Origin: Spirochaetaceae bacterium
GTDB taxonomy: Bacteria > Spirochaetota > Leptospiria > Leptospirales > Leptonemataceae
Assembly (NCBI GenBank): GCA_002729885.1
Contig: PBUB01000014.1
Location: 124,001 to 188,000, forward strand
Reading direction: 5' to 3'
DNA length: 64,000 nucleotides
Below the pieces are notes generated by a model. The model was not told the origin of the DNA. It saw nothing but the letters and a program-made list of their open reading frames with translations, and ran no database searches. A program made the translations under genes and the position numbers. Of this stretch, positions 1 to 9,301 are shown piece by piece (the stretch's first letter is position 1; each line of letters starts with the position of its first letter).

Positions 1-2
1 CA

Positions 3-395
3 GATAATACCATCGGGAATCTCACTTATTCAGAAGCCCTGGCTGTAGATTTCGGCAGAGCCACTTTCACAGAATGGATCGCTGGAGTTACCTGGCATGT
101 GAATGACTATTTCAAGGTCAGCCTTGGATGGTCTCAGGTTACTGCCACGGATTCACGCGGTGGACCGGCCAAATCCTCTGCCCTGGATGCATTTACACTT
201 CCTGGTGGAGATACAATATCCGAAACCCTGGCAGATTCCAGCACCTTCGCACAGATCCCGACCTTCTACCAGAACCTGGGATACAACAGTTCCAGCGGAT
301 TCAGAATCCAGGACTATTCAGGTCAAAAAGCAAGGGACCAGCAAATATTCATCCGCGCAAGCTTCAAGCTGGAAGGTGAATTCACTGTTGAGTAA
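3..395 (+). CDS. C-terminal part of an outer-membrane beta-barrel-like protein (cut by window edge)
   Basis: The reading frame is open from the window edge and ends at a TAA, so the start is missing and only 130 residues are visible. A GTG at 99 could be mistaken for a start, but the frame is coding-like upstream of it. The visible part alternates hydrophobic and polar residues (for example GVTWHVNDYFKVSLGWSQV) and ends in a strand-like IFIRASFKLEGEFTVE, as expected for the last strands of an outer-membrane barrel, although the final residue is Glu rather than the usual aromatic. The family cannot be named from this fragment. A strong terminator follows. Confidence 0.6.
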   Translation, partial: DNTIGNLTYSEALAVDFGRATFTEWIAGVTWHVNDYFKVSLGWSQVTATDSRGGPAKSSALDAFTLPGGDTISETLADSSTFAQIPTFYQNLGYNSSSGFRIQDYSGQKARDQQIFIRASFKLEGEFTVE

Positions 396-457
396 GGTCT
401 CTCTTTAAATAGTAGCAAGGCCTGGTTCCAGAAACCGGATCCGTGCTATTTGAATTC

Positions 458-494
458 AAAAAAAGCGAAGAGTCTCTGGCTCTTCGCTTTTTTC
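458..494. terminator. Bidirectional rho-independent terminator
   Basis: An A-run precedes a perfect 8-bp stem (GCGAAGAG / CTCTTCGC, 465-472 with 480-487) with a 7-nt loop, and six T follow. The A-run and T-run make it work on both strands, which fits its place between the converging outer-membrane protein gene and the cysteine-desulfurase-like gene. Confidence 0.9.
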
Positions 495-519
495 TTTGAG
501 GTCGGCCGCGCAGATGCTC

Positions 520-1668
520 TCAATTTTTGCCATTGCTACCATTCAAGACATAGGTAAGGTTATCTATTAGCATGGAAACTTCTGCGGAAGTCGTGCTGGC
601 GCCAAGGGAAATGCAGAGCGCCGTTGAGTTATCGTAAGTTCCTTTCCCCAGTTCCAGCAAAACCCTGGAAGGGCTATGAAGCCCCTCTTTGCCACAGAGA
701 AAGCCCACTTCCTGATGGTTCTTGGCAATGTGAGTCATAACTCGATCCGGAGGCACGTCCGAAAGCAAGATGGCGGAGGTATTGGCCAATCTATTCTGAC
801 CCTGGCCTATGAAAGAAATACCTGGAAGTTTGCTTCTGAGCTCTCGCTCGAACAGATCTCTCAACGTTTTCATTGAGGCCAGCTTCTGGGATAAATTTTC
901 CTGGGTCCATGCCCAGGCCTGGGCCATGCACTGAATGCCCAACCTGTTGGGCATCCCGGGCCGCACATTCAGTTCCTCTCCAAAGAGCAGAGCCACCGGC
1001 GGCTGCTTTCTATAGAGCAAGGCGCCGGAGCCGGCCAGCCCACCAAACTTATGGCCGGACAAAGATATAGTATTGGCCCGACTACCAAACCAGGAAGGGC
1101 TGTATTTTCCAGGAATCTGGCTGGCATCGCAATGGAAATGGATTCCGAACTGTTCGCAGATGGAACCCACTTCTTCTACTGGCTGTACAGCACCGATTTC
1201 GCCGCTGGCATACATCATACTTACCAGCACCGTATCTGTGCCAGCATTATCCCGGATAAAGTCTACATCGGCTACACCGTTCGGATCACAGGGAATCAGA
1301 AGTACATCATAGCCAAGATTTCGAAGATACTTTGCCTGCTCGTAGATGCTGCTGTGTTCCAGTGCAAAGATCAGAACCTTGTTTCTCAGGAAGGATGCAT
1401 CGGTAAGACCGGAACCCATGTAACGATGATATAGAAATTCAAGCGCAAGACGATTGGACTCTGTGGCACCTGAGGTAAAGGCAATCTGGTATTCCTCCAG
1501 TCCGGGGCCACCGGCAATAGTGGTCCTGGCACTTTCCAGCCAGGCCGGAGAAGCACCCACCCTGGCTCCTGATAGAAGAGCCGGATCTGCATCAACCCAT
1601 TCAAGGATTCTATCCCGCATTCGGGGCTCCAGAGGAGCGGAGGAGTTGTAATTAAAGTAGCCTCGCAT
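520..1668 (-). CDS. Cysteine desulfurase-like class V aminotransferase (NifS/IscS family)
   Basis: This is a PLP enzyme of the NifS/IscS family, which removes sulfur from cysteine for Fe-S cluster or thio-cofactor synthesis. The 382 aa match the family length. Visible landmarks are the cofactor-phosphate region SGATESN (about 66-72), His105 in EHSS, the HCDASQ aspartate (181), the PLP lysine in SGHKFGG (Lys207), and Cys325 in GFLCGKEG, where IscS-type enzymes carry the persulfide cysteine. The start MRGYFNYNSSAP resembles the YLDNNATTP start of the family, but is divergent. No iscU, iscR or suf gene is nearby, so its sulfur acceptor is unknown. It lies alone, 148 bp downstream of the macrodomain gene on the same strand. 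Confidence 0.85.
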   Translation of the reverse strand: MRGYFNYNSSAPLEPRMRDRILEWVDADPALLSGARVGASPAWLESARTTIAGGPGLEEYQIAFTSGATESNRLALEFLYHRYMGSGLTDASFLRNKVLIFALEHSSIYEQAKYLRNLGYDVLLIPCDPNGVADVDFIRDNAGTDTVLVSMMYASGEIGAVQPVEEVGSICEQFGIHFHCDASQIPGKYSPSWFGSRANTISLSGHKFGGLAGSGALLYRKQPPVALLFGEELNVRPGMPNRLGIQCMAQAWAWTQENLSQKLASMKTLRDLFERELRSKLPGISFIGQGQNRLANTSAILLSDVPPDRVMTHIAKNHQEVGFLCGKEGLHSPSRVLLELGKGTYDNSTALCISLGASTTSAEVSMLIDNLTYVLNGSNGKN

Positions 1669-1816
1669 TCAAGTGGTGATCACAATCGGAAAGGTATTTA
1701 CATTACTTTCCAACTGCTTCTTTGCCTCCCGGAGCTATTCTTGATTGTTTGCTCCATTCTGCTCGGATTCCATGGACCAGTTTCCAGTCAAAACCATTTG
1801 CATTTAGAAAAGAACA

Positions 1817-2326
1817 TTATTTAGAGTTCAAAGTTTCTCTATAGACGTTGAATGCCCGATGATCGTAACAACAAAAAATGACTTTTTCCAGAGTGCTCGC
1901 TTTGTTTATCGCATTGCGTACAGTACGCACAGCGACTGCTGCAGCCTCCTCCAGCGGATAGCCATAGACCCCGGTTGAAATAGAGGGAAAAGCAATGGAG
2001 CGCAAACCATGAGTCTCTGCCAGCTGGATGCTGGCTCGATAGCAACTGGCCAGAAGCTCCGGTTCCCCGGACTGGCCTCCTCTCCATATCGGTCCCACGG
2101 TATGGATAACATTCGCCGAAGGAAGCTTGAACCCGGGAGTAATCACGGCCTCGCCGGTGGGACAACCACCAATGGATCTACAGGCCTGTAGCAATTCTGG
2201 TCCGGCCGCACTATGTATGGCTCCATCCACTCCGCCTCCACCTGCCAGCGCTTCATTGGCCGCGTTTACAATTGCATCCACTTTCAAAGTGGTAATATCC
2301 CCTTCAAAGACTTCCAGTTCCGTCAT
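1817..2326 (-). CDS. Macrodomain protein (ADP-ribose / O-acetyl-ADP-ribose hydrolase type)
   Basis: This is a single 169-aa macrodomain of the YmdB/MacroD type, which binds ADP-ribose and removes O-acetyl or ADP-ribosyl groups. Visible motifs are GDIT near residue 10, the catalytic-site NAAN (21-24), the glycine-rich GGGGVDGAIH (29-38) and the phosphate-binding SISTGVYGYP near residue 120. The full set of MacroD landmarks suggests an active hydrolase. It is divergent from the small membrane protein gene, with 75 bp between them. No ADP-ribosyltransferase or sirtuin gene is near it, so the substrate is not indicated by context. Confidence 0.93.
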   Translation of the reverse strand: MTELEVFEGDITTLKVDAIVNAANEALAGGGGVDGAIHSAAGPELLQACRSIGGCPTGEAVITPGFKLPSANVIHTVGPIWRGGQSGEPELLASCYRASIQLAETHGLRSIAFPSISTGVYGYPLEEAAAVAVRTVRNAINKASTLEKVIFCCYDHRAFNVYRETLNSK

Positions 2327-2401
2327 CTGCAGCCCCCCGATTCCTCATAAGCATCCGTATCTTTCGTTGACCCATTCTACAGGCCTGAAGAATAGATCTC
2401 T

Positions 2402-2833
2402 ATGGAAAATAATGGTTCATTTCCGCCTCAGGTAGTCAACACTGTGCGACTGATTTTTCTGGCTCTAATCGCCGGTTGCATAATGTTTGCTGCGGTCACT
2501 CTGATGACGGATGCAAATCGCGAAATGCAGGATCCGACAACCTACCTTGTGGTGGGTCTAACGATTGCACTGATTGGGATCTTCGGGGTATATTTCTTCA
2601 CTTTGAAGAAAACTCCATCGCCTGCGCAATGGACTACAAATCATATCATGGGATATGCCATGGTGGAAGGAGCCACCATGGTGAATCTGGTTTTCTTCTT
2701 TATGGGCGGAAACAGTCAATTTCTCTATGTAGCCGGAGCATCCCTTCTGGCTCTCATCTCTCGCTATCCACGGAACCCGGGCAGCTCCGGAGAGGGGCAG
2801 GACCTGCGCTCACCTGGATCGTTCGAATCGTGA
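2402..2833 (+). CDS. Small four-helix membrane protein, unknown function
   Basis: I do not recognise the family. The 143 aa hold four probable membrane segments at about 14-35, 47-67, 84-101 and 106-120, with short loops and a polar tail of about 20 residues. The final 24 bp overlap the 3' end of the RND pump gene on the other strand, so the two genes converge and share terminal sequence. The start is an ATG after a purine-rich stretch. Nothing in the neighbours indicates its job. Confidence 0.6.
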   Translation: MENNGSFPPQVVNTVRLIFLALIAGCIMFAAVTLMTDANREMQDPTTYLVVGLTIALIGIFGVYFFTLKKTPSPAQWTTNHIMGYAMVEGATMVNLVFFFMGGNSQFLYVAGASLLALISRYPRNPGSSGEGQDLRSPGSFES

Positions 2834-5800
2834 AAGGATCGAATACACAGCCGGCACTACGACCAGCGTAAGGGCTGTAGACACAGTCATTCCGCCGATT
2901 ACGGCAATGGACATGGGAATCCTGGATTCTGCTCCGGGGCCAATGGCCAGAGCTGGTGGAATGGCGGCCGCAATGGCAGACAGAGAAGTCATCAGGATTG
3001 GACGAAGGCGAACCATACCGGCCTCCAGCAGTGCCTCCTTCACCGGCATGAATTCCTTCCGACGTAGCTCGTTGGCAAATTCCACCAGCAGAATGGAGTT
3101 CTTTTTGGAAATCCCCATGAGAAGTATGAGTCCGATCATACTATAGAGATTCAAACTCTGGCCGGTAATGTACAGTGCCAGAAAGGCGCCTGAAACAGAA
3201 AAAGGCAATGCCATCAATACCGAGATCGGATGAAGAAAGCTATTGAACTGAGCTCCCAGTACCATGTAAGCCACAAGAATGCCCAGCCACAGAGCCACAC
3301 TCAGACTGGTAAAGGCTTCTTCGAATTCACGGCTACCGCCTCCAGGATAATACCCGTAATCGTCCCTTAGAAGTTTTCGGGCAATATCCTCGGCTTTTCG
3401 GGTAGCTTCGGACTGCCCCACCCCTTCCTTGAGATTCGCAGAAATCTGTATGGCCCTCTGGCGATCGATCCTGGTTAGATTCAGAACCGTAGGCTGGGTT
3501 TGAATTTTTGCTACTTCGGGCACAGGGACCAGTTCGCCGTAGCCATTTCGCACGTTCAGATCTCGAATGTCATCTGGATGGCTCCATTGATCCTTGAGTA
3601 ACCTCAGACGAATATCGTACCTTCGCCCGTCTCCAGTGAATCGACCTTCGCGCACTCCTCCCATGGCAATCCCCACCGTATCAACCAGGTTCTGCATGGT
3701 AACTCCCCTGAGGGCAGCCTCCTGACGATCGGGAATTACCTGGACTTCAGGCATCCCCTCGCGATAGTCCATACTGGCATCTTCGTAGAGCCCGGTGGAT
3801 TCCATTTCTGCAAGTATTGCATCGGCTGCCTTCTTCAATTCATCCCAGTTTCCGCCTCGAATGCTGAATTCCACTGGCTGACTTCTTCGCGCAGAAAGCC
3901 CTCTGCTGGAAAAATCGAAAAGGAAGGCCCGCATACCATCGATTCCGTTGATTTCCTTTCGCAGCACATCCATAAACTCATACTGGCCAATGTCCCTTTC
4001 CGATTTCCCTTTGAGACTGACGAAGTACACTCCTGTATTCGCCTCTCCACCGCCAAATCCCCCCACAATGGATAGAAAACTGGTCACTTCCGATCTGCCA
4101 TTCAGAAACTTTTCAATGTTCTGACCCTTCTCGTCTGTATGATGGATGGAAGAGCCCATGGGCGTTTCAAATCGAACTCCAAATTGACTCTGGTCCTGGG
4201 GAGGAACAAATTCTCGATTAATCACCAGGAGTATACTGAGCGAAAGAGTAAACACAACGGCCGAAGCCAGAACGGTCAGATAGGGATGGTTCAGGACTCG
4301 AACCAGTATTCTCTGATAGAGGGTAGATATCGCCTCAAGTGTCTTGCGTACGGCCCGGACCAGTCGTGGTTCCCGTTCCTGATGCACCAGAGTCAGGGAA
4401 GCTCGCATGGGAGTTAGAGTAACAGCATCCAGAAGCGAAAGTGCCACCGCACCGGAAAGGGTGACTCCAAATTGAAAAAAGAACTTTCCAATGACTCCTT
4501 CCATAAAGGCCACCGGAAGGAAGATGGCTACAATGGCCACGCTGGCAGCCACGGCAGCGAATGTAATCTGTCTGGCTCCGTCTCTGGCCGCCTTCACTCT
4601 GTCTTTGCCCATTTCAAAATGACGGATGATATTTTCCAGAATCATGATGTTATCATCCACCACGATTCCGATGGCCAGAGATAGCGCCAGAAGCGTAAAC
4701 AGATTCAGGGTAAAACCCATGAAATAGATGATGATGAATGTTCCTATGATGGAGGTAGGAATAGAGAGTATGACGTTTAGTGTGGAACTCCAGTTTCCCA
4801 GAAACAGCCAGCAAACCAGGGCGGTTAGTATGGCAGACAGAATGAGCGTAAACTGGGTTTCTTCAATGGCTTCCTTTGTAAAACGTGTTCCATCAAAGTT
4901 TACATTTACTCGAATCCCATCCGGCAAATTGTTATTTATCTTTTCAATCTCTGCCCGAACATTTTCAGCTACCTGAACCTCATTGGCTCCGGTTTGCTTT
5001 TTGATTCCGATGGTAATGGCTTCTCGCCCATTGACTCGATTGATTCTCTGCGCGTCGTTTAATCCATTTTCTACCGTGGCCACATCTGCCAGTGTGATTT
5101 TGGAAAGATAGATGGGACCGCCACCGCGCCGCGTGATGCGAATTCGCTCCATCTGCTCAATGCTCTGGGCTTCACCCATGGTTCGCAGATTATAACTGTT
5201 TTGCTGATTCTCCAGATACCCGCTGGCCCCTTCCGCATGGTCCTGCTGAATTGCATTTCGCACATCCAGGATGGTAAGTTCGTATTTGTTCAGCTTTCTG
5301 TTATCTACATAGACACGAAGATTTCGTTCCGCAGATCCGCCAACGAATACCTCCCCTACTCCGTCCACCAGCTGAATACGGTCCAGAACCAGTTGATCTG
5401 CCAGACGAAATAATTCAAACTGAGTCCTGTCTCCGCTAAGACCCAGCCAGAGAATGGGGCTTTCATCCGGGTTGTTCTTTCTAAGCACCGGCGGATCTAC
5501 TCCGGTGGGCAGCCTCAGCTGGCTGAGCGCAGTCTGCACTTCCTGGACTGCCACGTCAATGTCTCGATCGATATCGAATTCCAGCTGAATGTTTGCATTG
5601 CCCTGGCGAATGGAGGAAATGACTTCTTTGAGCCCTTCCACAGCGATGATCTCTTTTTCCACCCGGTCCACGATTTCTGTTTCCATGTATTCCGGGGCCA
5701 CGCCTTCCCAGTTTACTCGAATACTCAGAAGAGGAAAGTCCACATCCGGCATGTAGCTAATTCCGAGTCTACCAAGTGAGACGGTACCAAAGATGATTAG

Positions 5801-5860
5801 CCCGAACATGATCATCCATGCCAGCACAGGTCGCTTGATGGAAATATCCGACAGTCTCAA
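2810..5860 (-). CDS. RND-family efflux pump inner-membrane subunit (AcrB/HAE1 type)
   Basis: This is a proton-driven resistance-nodulation-division transporter that would export hydrophobic compounds across the envelope as a trimer. At 1016 aa it has full family length. The TM4 aspartate pair of the proton relay is present in GIVVDDNIMILEN, and the TM10 lysine is present in GISKKNSILLVEFAN, so it looks functional. I chose a TTG start at 5860 because the product then begins LRLSDISIKRPVLAW like other RND pumps, a GGAG lies 8 nt upstream, and the TTG overlaps the stop of the TolC-like gene (TTGA). The ATG at 5887 would add nine atypical residues. No periplasmic adaptor gene is adjacent, which is unusual. 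Confidence 0.93.
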   Translation of the reverse strand: MRLSDISIKRPVLAWMIMFGLIIFGTVSLGRLGISYMPDVDFPLLSIRVNWEGVAPEYMETEIVDRVEKEIIAVEGLKEVISSIRQGNANIQLEFDIDRDIDVAVQEVQTALSQLRLPTGVDPPVLRKNNPDESPILWLGLSGDRTQFELFRLADQLVLDRIQLVDGVGEVFVGGSAERNLRVYVDNRKLNKYELTILDVRNAIQQDHAEGASGYLENQQNSYNLRTMGEAQSIEQMERIRITRRGGGPIYLSKITLADVATVENGLNDAQRINRVNGREAITIGIKKQTGANEVQVAENVRAEIEKINNNLPDGIRVNVNFDGTRFTKEAIEETQFTLILSAILTALVCWLFLGNWSSTLNVILSIPTSIIGTFIIIYFMGFTLNLFTLLALSLAIGIVVDDNIMILENIIRHFEMGKDRVKAARDGARQITFAAVAASVAIVAIFLPVAFMEGVIGKFFFQFGVTLSGAVALSLLDAVTLTPMRASLTLVHQEREPRLVRAVRKTLEAISTLYQRILVRVLNHPYLTVLASAVVFTLSLSILLVINREFVPPQDQSQFGVRFETPMGSSIHHTDEKGQNIEKFLNGRSEVTSFLSIVGGFGGGEANTGVYFVSLKGKSERDIGQYEFMDVLRKEINGIDGMRAFLFDFSSRGLSARRSQPVEFSIRGGNWDELKKAADAILAEMESTGLYEDASMDYREGMPEVQVIPDRQEAALRGVTMQNLVDTVGIAMGGVREGRFTGDGRRYDIRLRLLKDQWSHPDDIRDLNVRNGYGELVPVPEVAKIQTQPTVLNLTRIDRQRAIQISANLKEGVGQSEATRKAEDIARKLLRDDYGYYPGGGSREFEEAFTSLSVALWLGILVAYMVLGAQFNSFLHPISVLMALPFSVSGAFLALYITGQSLNLYSMIGLILLMGISKKNSILLVEFANELRRKEFMPVKEALLEAGMVRLRPILMTSLSAIAAAIPPALAIGPGAESRIPMSIAVIGGMTVSTALTLVVVPAVYSILSRFERSR

Positions 5861-7515
5861 CTTCTGAACTCCAATAGCCCTGAGCAAAATTGACCGCAGT
5901 TAAGCTTGCCGGACTCATGGCGGGATAGCATTAGAAGTATGGCCTCGTCGCCGGGGTGTTTTCTGGTGCTGCTTGCATCGGTTGCCGATTCTTCGCTGGA
6001 AGTTTCCTCGGTTCCAGGTTCTTCCCTCGGAGTATCCTCGGTTGCAGGCACTTCTTGAATTTCAGTATCATCTGAACCGGCAGGCGGATCCGGAATATGA
6101 GAATCCATACCGGCAGCCACATGCAGACGAATTTCATTCATTCGCACAAGCATTTCCATTCTGGTGAGTTCGCGTCTTGCAGCATGAAATCCGCGCAGAG
6201 CATTCAGGACTTCTAGATTTGTTACAATACCCAGGCGATAATCCCTGACCTGCACATAGTAAGTGGCCCGGCTGATCTGCACAGATTCTCGCAGCAGAGC
6301 CAGACGGCTCAATGAGTTGATATAATCAACGTAGGCGGACCGAATTTCGTAAGATGCGGATCTCTTCAAGGCCTCCAACTGCAGTTCGCTTTTTCGCACC
6401 TGAGCCCTGGACTCTTTCACGGAATAGTAGGTATTACCGCCCTGGAAAATGGGAATTTCAATACTGAGCGTAATGCCCCAGTCCCGGCCATAGTCCGGCT
6501 TCTGGCTGGCATAGTAGCTACCCTCTACGTTCGCCTGAGGATAATGGCCGCCTTCCTCTACCTGCATCCTGGATCGCTCCGCCTCCAGGGATTTCATAGC
6601 AGCACGAAGATCCTTTCGATCTTCAACTTTTTCAAGATAGGCAGTGAGGGAATCCTGGGATGGCAATTCTCCGGGGTCGGCCAGCACGATCTCTTCTGCC
6701 GGGACAGCCATCAGAAAAGCCAGCAATTCCAGCGAAGTGGCCTCAAGACCCTTGATTCTTTCCAGCTCAATCCTGGAACTGCTGTATTCGCTTTGAGCAG
6801 CCAGTAATTCCCCCTGCGAAGAACGACCTATGTTTACTCTACGTGCCAATTCACCGATTCTTCCTCTCAGAGCAGCCTGCTCTTCCTGCAAAATCTGGAT
6901 GGTTTTTCTATATTCAAGAACCTGAAAATATACCTCGCCCACGTCGCGAAATAGAAGCTCTCGAAACCGCTGACGATTGTATCTGGATGAGATTCTTTCG
7001 GCATCCCTGGCTCTGGATTCATGATAGGTCTGAAAACCGCTAAAGATGGGCCAGCGAAACCCGGCTCCCACCTGGTAGGGGTCATTTACCCTGGCGGTGG
7101 TACCTGTGGTCGTTGTGGAAGAGGTAGTACTGTTCTGATTTTGTTGCTGCCTTATGAGAGCCTGAAGCTGCTCGTTGTCCTGGTCATCGTAACGATCATT
7201 GTAGGTCTTTCGCCCAAAAAGAAATATTTCCGGATAGTACGAGCTGAGGCTCTGTTTGTATCTGGCTTCTGCGATAGCCAGATCTTGCTGCTGAATCTGA
7301 TCCTGTTCGCTTCTTTTCAGGACTTTCAAATAGATATCGTTTAGAGTAAGTCCCGAAGGTTGCTCCGCCCTCACGGCCGCAGGAAGCAGGATGGCCAATG
7401 CGAAAAGAATGATTGCAAACAGTGAACCATGGGAACGTTTCCCCCGGTAGTTCTTATTGCTAAAGGCGCTCCGGAGATGGTGGTGGATTTCGCCCAGAGA
7501 CAGGTCCGAGCTCAC
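5857..7515 (-). CDS. TolC-like outer-membrane efflux protein
   Basis: This is an outer-membrane channel of the TolC/OEP family and the probable exit duct for the RND pump encoded directly downstream. After a signal segment at about 30-51 ending in VRA, two halves of long amphipathic helices with intervening strands are visible, as in TolC. The last 80 residues are an acidic Pro/Glu/Thr-rich tail that the family normally lacks. At 552 aa it is long for the family, mainly because of this tail and the N-terminal extension. The annotated start is a GTG, and no convincing ATG lies between it and the signal segment, so the N-terminus is uncertain. The stop overlaps the pump start, implying translational coupling. 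Confidence 0.88.
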   Translation of the reverse strand: MSSDLSLGEIHHHLRSAFSNKNYRGKRSHGSLFAIILFALAILLPAAVRAEQPSGLTLNDIYLKVLKRSEQDQIQQQDLAIAEARYKQSLSSYYPEIFLFGRKTYNDRYDDQDNEQLQALIRQQQNQNSTTSSTTTTGTTARVNDPYQVGAGFRWPIFSGFQTYHESRARDAERISSRYNRQRFRELLFRDVGEVYFQVLEYRKTIQILQEEQAALRGRIGELARRVNIGRSSQGELLAAQSEYSSSRIELERIKGLEATSLELLAFLMAVPAEEIVLADPGELPSQDSLTAYLEKVEDRKDLRAAMKSLEAERSRMQVEEGGHYPQANVEGSYYASQKPDYGRDWGITLSIEIPIFQGGNTYYSVKESRAQVRKSELQLEALKRSASYEIRSAYVDYINSLSRLALLRESVQISRATYYVQVRDYRLGIVTNLEVLNALRGFHAARRELTRMEMLVRMNEIRLHVAAGMDSHIPDPPAGSDDTEIQEVPATEDTPREEPGTEETSSEESATDASSTRKHPGDEAILLMLSRHESGKLNCGQFCSGLLEFRS

Positions 7516-7690
7516 CTCCGCATTTCTGAATTGCGATAGAAAGCTGGAATCTCTGGTGTTGTAAATTTTTCCCGGGTTCAGTGCAATCTTCCTGGCTTTA
7601 TCTTCTCAGGCATTAACAGTTATGAAAAAATAGTACCAGCATATCGCCGACATTTTTTCTGTGCAGGGCCCTTGCCCGGAAACGCATGGA

Positions 7691-8569
7691 TCAATCCCCA
7701 CCCACCTTGCTTTCGTTTCCAGTAGCATCCTTCTTTAATATCTCCTGCACTTTTTGCTCCAGCGCCGGGAAATTCTTGTTTTTGAGTCTGGGATCTACCG
7801 TAGAATCCTCCGGATTACCCTCGGTTGTAGCCTGGCCTTCGGTTTTGTTTTCAGGCTTTTTTTCTGGCTGAGCAAACTCAATTTCTGAAAACGGCTTTCC
7901 ATCTACTGTTTTCTCCACCGTAAGCAGAGTCAGCGATCCATTCTGGTATATGTAATCTCTGGCAACATCTGACAATCTTACTTCAATCACTCTACCCGGA
8001 TCCAGCACCACTTTACTCTCCATGGGTAGCGGCTTTCCGTCGACATAGACAAATCGGGCCTGGCTGATTAAAGAAGAACGCGTATCATTTCTAAAATTCA
8101 GGACCACAAGAAGGTCTTCAATTTCCGGCTTCTGGAAGAAAGCCTCCGACATTTCATCCTGCATTCGTCTAAAGCTTCCCTGATCCATGGCAACCCGAAT
8201 CTGAATACCAGCCTTATCCTGCTCCAGAAGAATCGAAGTAATACTGCTATCTCGCACCAGGCCTTTGCGATTTACTACAAGAGAAACTGTTGCCTCCAGA
8301 TAGGTACCGATTCCTTCTTCCAGACATCTGGATGATTCCGGTTTTCCATAGTATCTGGAAAGTATTTCAGTCATCTTTCCTTTCTTTTCTTCGCAAGCTT
8401 CCTTGCCTGCCATCTCCATGCGAATTACCGCCCGGGCCGGGATGCCGTCGCTTCCCCGAGACTGGAGCACCTTCATTATATGGGAAAAGCTAAGATCAAT
8501 GGTGGCCTGAAAATCACAGGCGAAGAGTAAAAAGGCCGGGAGAAATGTAATTAATCTGAATGCTTTCAT
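7691..8569 (-). CDS. Lipoprotein of unknown function
   Basis: The 292-aa product begins with a signal peptide ending in LLFAC, so Cys18 is the probable lipidated residue. The first half of the mature protein (about 25-210) looks like a compact mixed alpha/beta domain. The C-terminus (about 235-292) is Glu/Lys/Asn-rich and probably disordered. I do not recognise the family. The gene starts 14 bp after the N-formylglutamate amidohydrolase stop and probably shares its transcript. The TolC-like gene follows after 175 bp, so it could belong to either the ligase or the efflux group. Confidence 0.7.
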   Translation of the reverse strand: MKAFRLITFLPAFLLFACDFQATIDLSFSHIMKVLQSRGSDGIPARAVIRMEMAGKEACEEKKGKMTEILSRYYGKPESSRCLEEGIGTYLEATVSLVVNRKGLVRDSSITSILLEQDKAGIQIRVAMDQGSFRRMQDEMSEAFFQKPEIEDLLVVLNFRNDTRSSLISQARFVYVDGKPLPMESKVVLDPGRVIEVRLSDVARDYIYQNGSLTLLTVEKTVDGKPFSEIEFAQPEKKPENKTEGQATTEGNPEDSTVDPRLKNKNFPALEQKVQEILKKDATGNESKVGGD

Positions 8570-8583
8570 GAGCCTACCGATGA

Positions 8584-9252
8584 CTACCGGTATTTCAGCT
8601 TTCTGGACAGATGGTCTACTACTTTTAAGACATCCTTTTCCAGGGATTGATTCAATTCCAGCTCCAATCCTATGTATTTGTCTTCTACGAACAGATTCCG
8701 CAGATGAGTGGTATGCCCGTCTGCAATGCCGCGATAGGGATAGTTGCGGCGTACTTTCCAGCCCGATTCACGGAGTTGCCGCTGAAACCATCGAGCGTAT
8801 TGTACCTCCCCCTTGCGGGAAGGATCGTAAAGCCAACCAATGTCGCAGTTACGGCTCTGACCCTTCAATACAGGGGTAAAGCTATGTACCGATATATGCA
8901 ATACCTGACTTCGTATTGATGCTTTTCGAATGGCAGCCTCTGCCCTGGCACGGTATTCCATGTGGTACTTTATCCAGGATTCTCTTTCAGCTTTGGTCAT
9001 CTGCGAAGCAATCCTGGACCACACAGATGGATTGCTTAAGGAACGGTTCAAGTCAATGCACAGTCGACTCCATCGGCCTTCCAGTAACGGCGCTCCCAGG
9101 TTGCGGGCCAGCCTTCTGGCGGCCAGAGCAGAAAATAGATCATAGGCAACATGGGACTCCAGGATAGAGGAAGAATACTGACGATGCATGCGATGGCGAA
9201 GGGCTGCCGGAACCCGGTTGCTGGCATGTTCGCAGGTAATTACGATTTCCAT
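8584..9252 (-). CDS. N-formylglutamate amidohydrolase family protein
   Basis: Zinc amidohydrolases of this family cleave N-formyl-glutamate and related N-acyl amino acids. The 222 aa show the family hallmarks: the opening VITCEHASNRVP, a conserved LCIDLNRS, the LHISVHSFTP block with a metal-binding histidine, and the late GLELELNQ. It lies 49 bp downstream of the GCS2-type ligase gene on the same strand. No histidine-utilisation gene (hutH/U/I) is nearby, which argues against a role in histidine breakdown. The context of two amide-bond ligases and a papain-like peptidase suggests that it trims a peptide or an N-acyl amino acid made by this locus. Confidence 0.88.
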   Translation of the reverse strand: MEIVITCEHASNRVPAALRHRMHRQYSSSILESHVAYDLFSALAARRLARNLGAPLLEGRWSRLCIDLNRSLSNPSVWSRIASQMTKAERESWIKYHMEYRARAEAAIRKASIRSQVLHISVHSFTPVLKGQSRNCDIGWLYDPSRKGEVQYARWFQRQLRESGWKVRRNYPYRGIADGHTTHLRNLFVEDKYIGLELELNQSLEKDVLKVVDHLSRKLKYR

Positions 9253-9301
9253 TGCGCCTGATTGGCCCCTTTTTGCATGTTAGTTCCTTTTTCAATACCG
9301 G

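Noticed and set aside
2383-2397. Shared 15-mer CCTGAAGAATAGATC with 16412
   Set aside because: A handful of 15-mer matches are expected by chance in 64 kb compared with itself.
8647-9167. Antisense frames across the N-formylglutamate amidohydrolase
   Set aside because: They are shadows of the real gene with no SD or family similarity.
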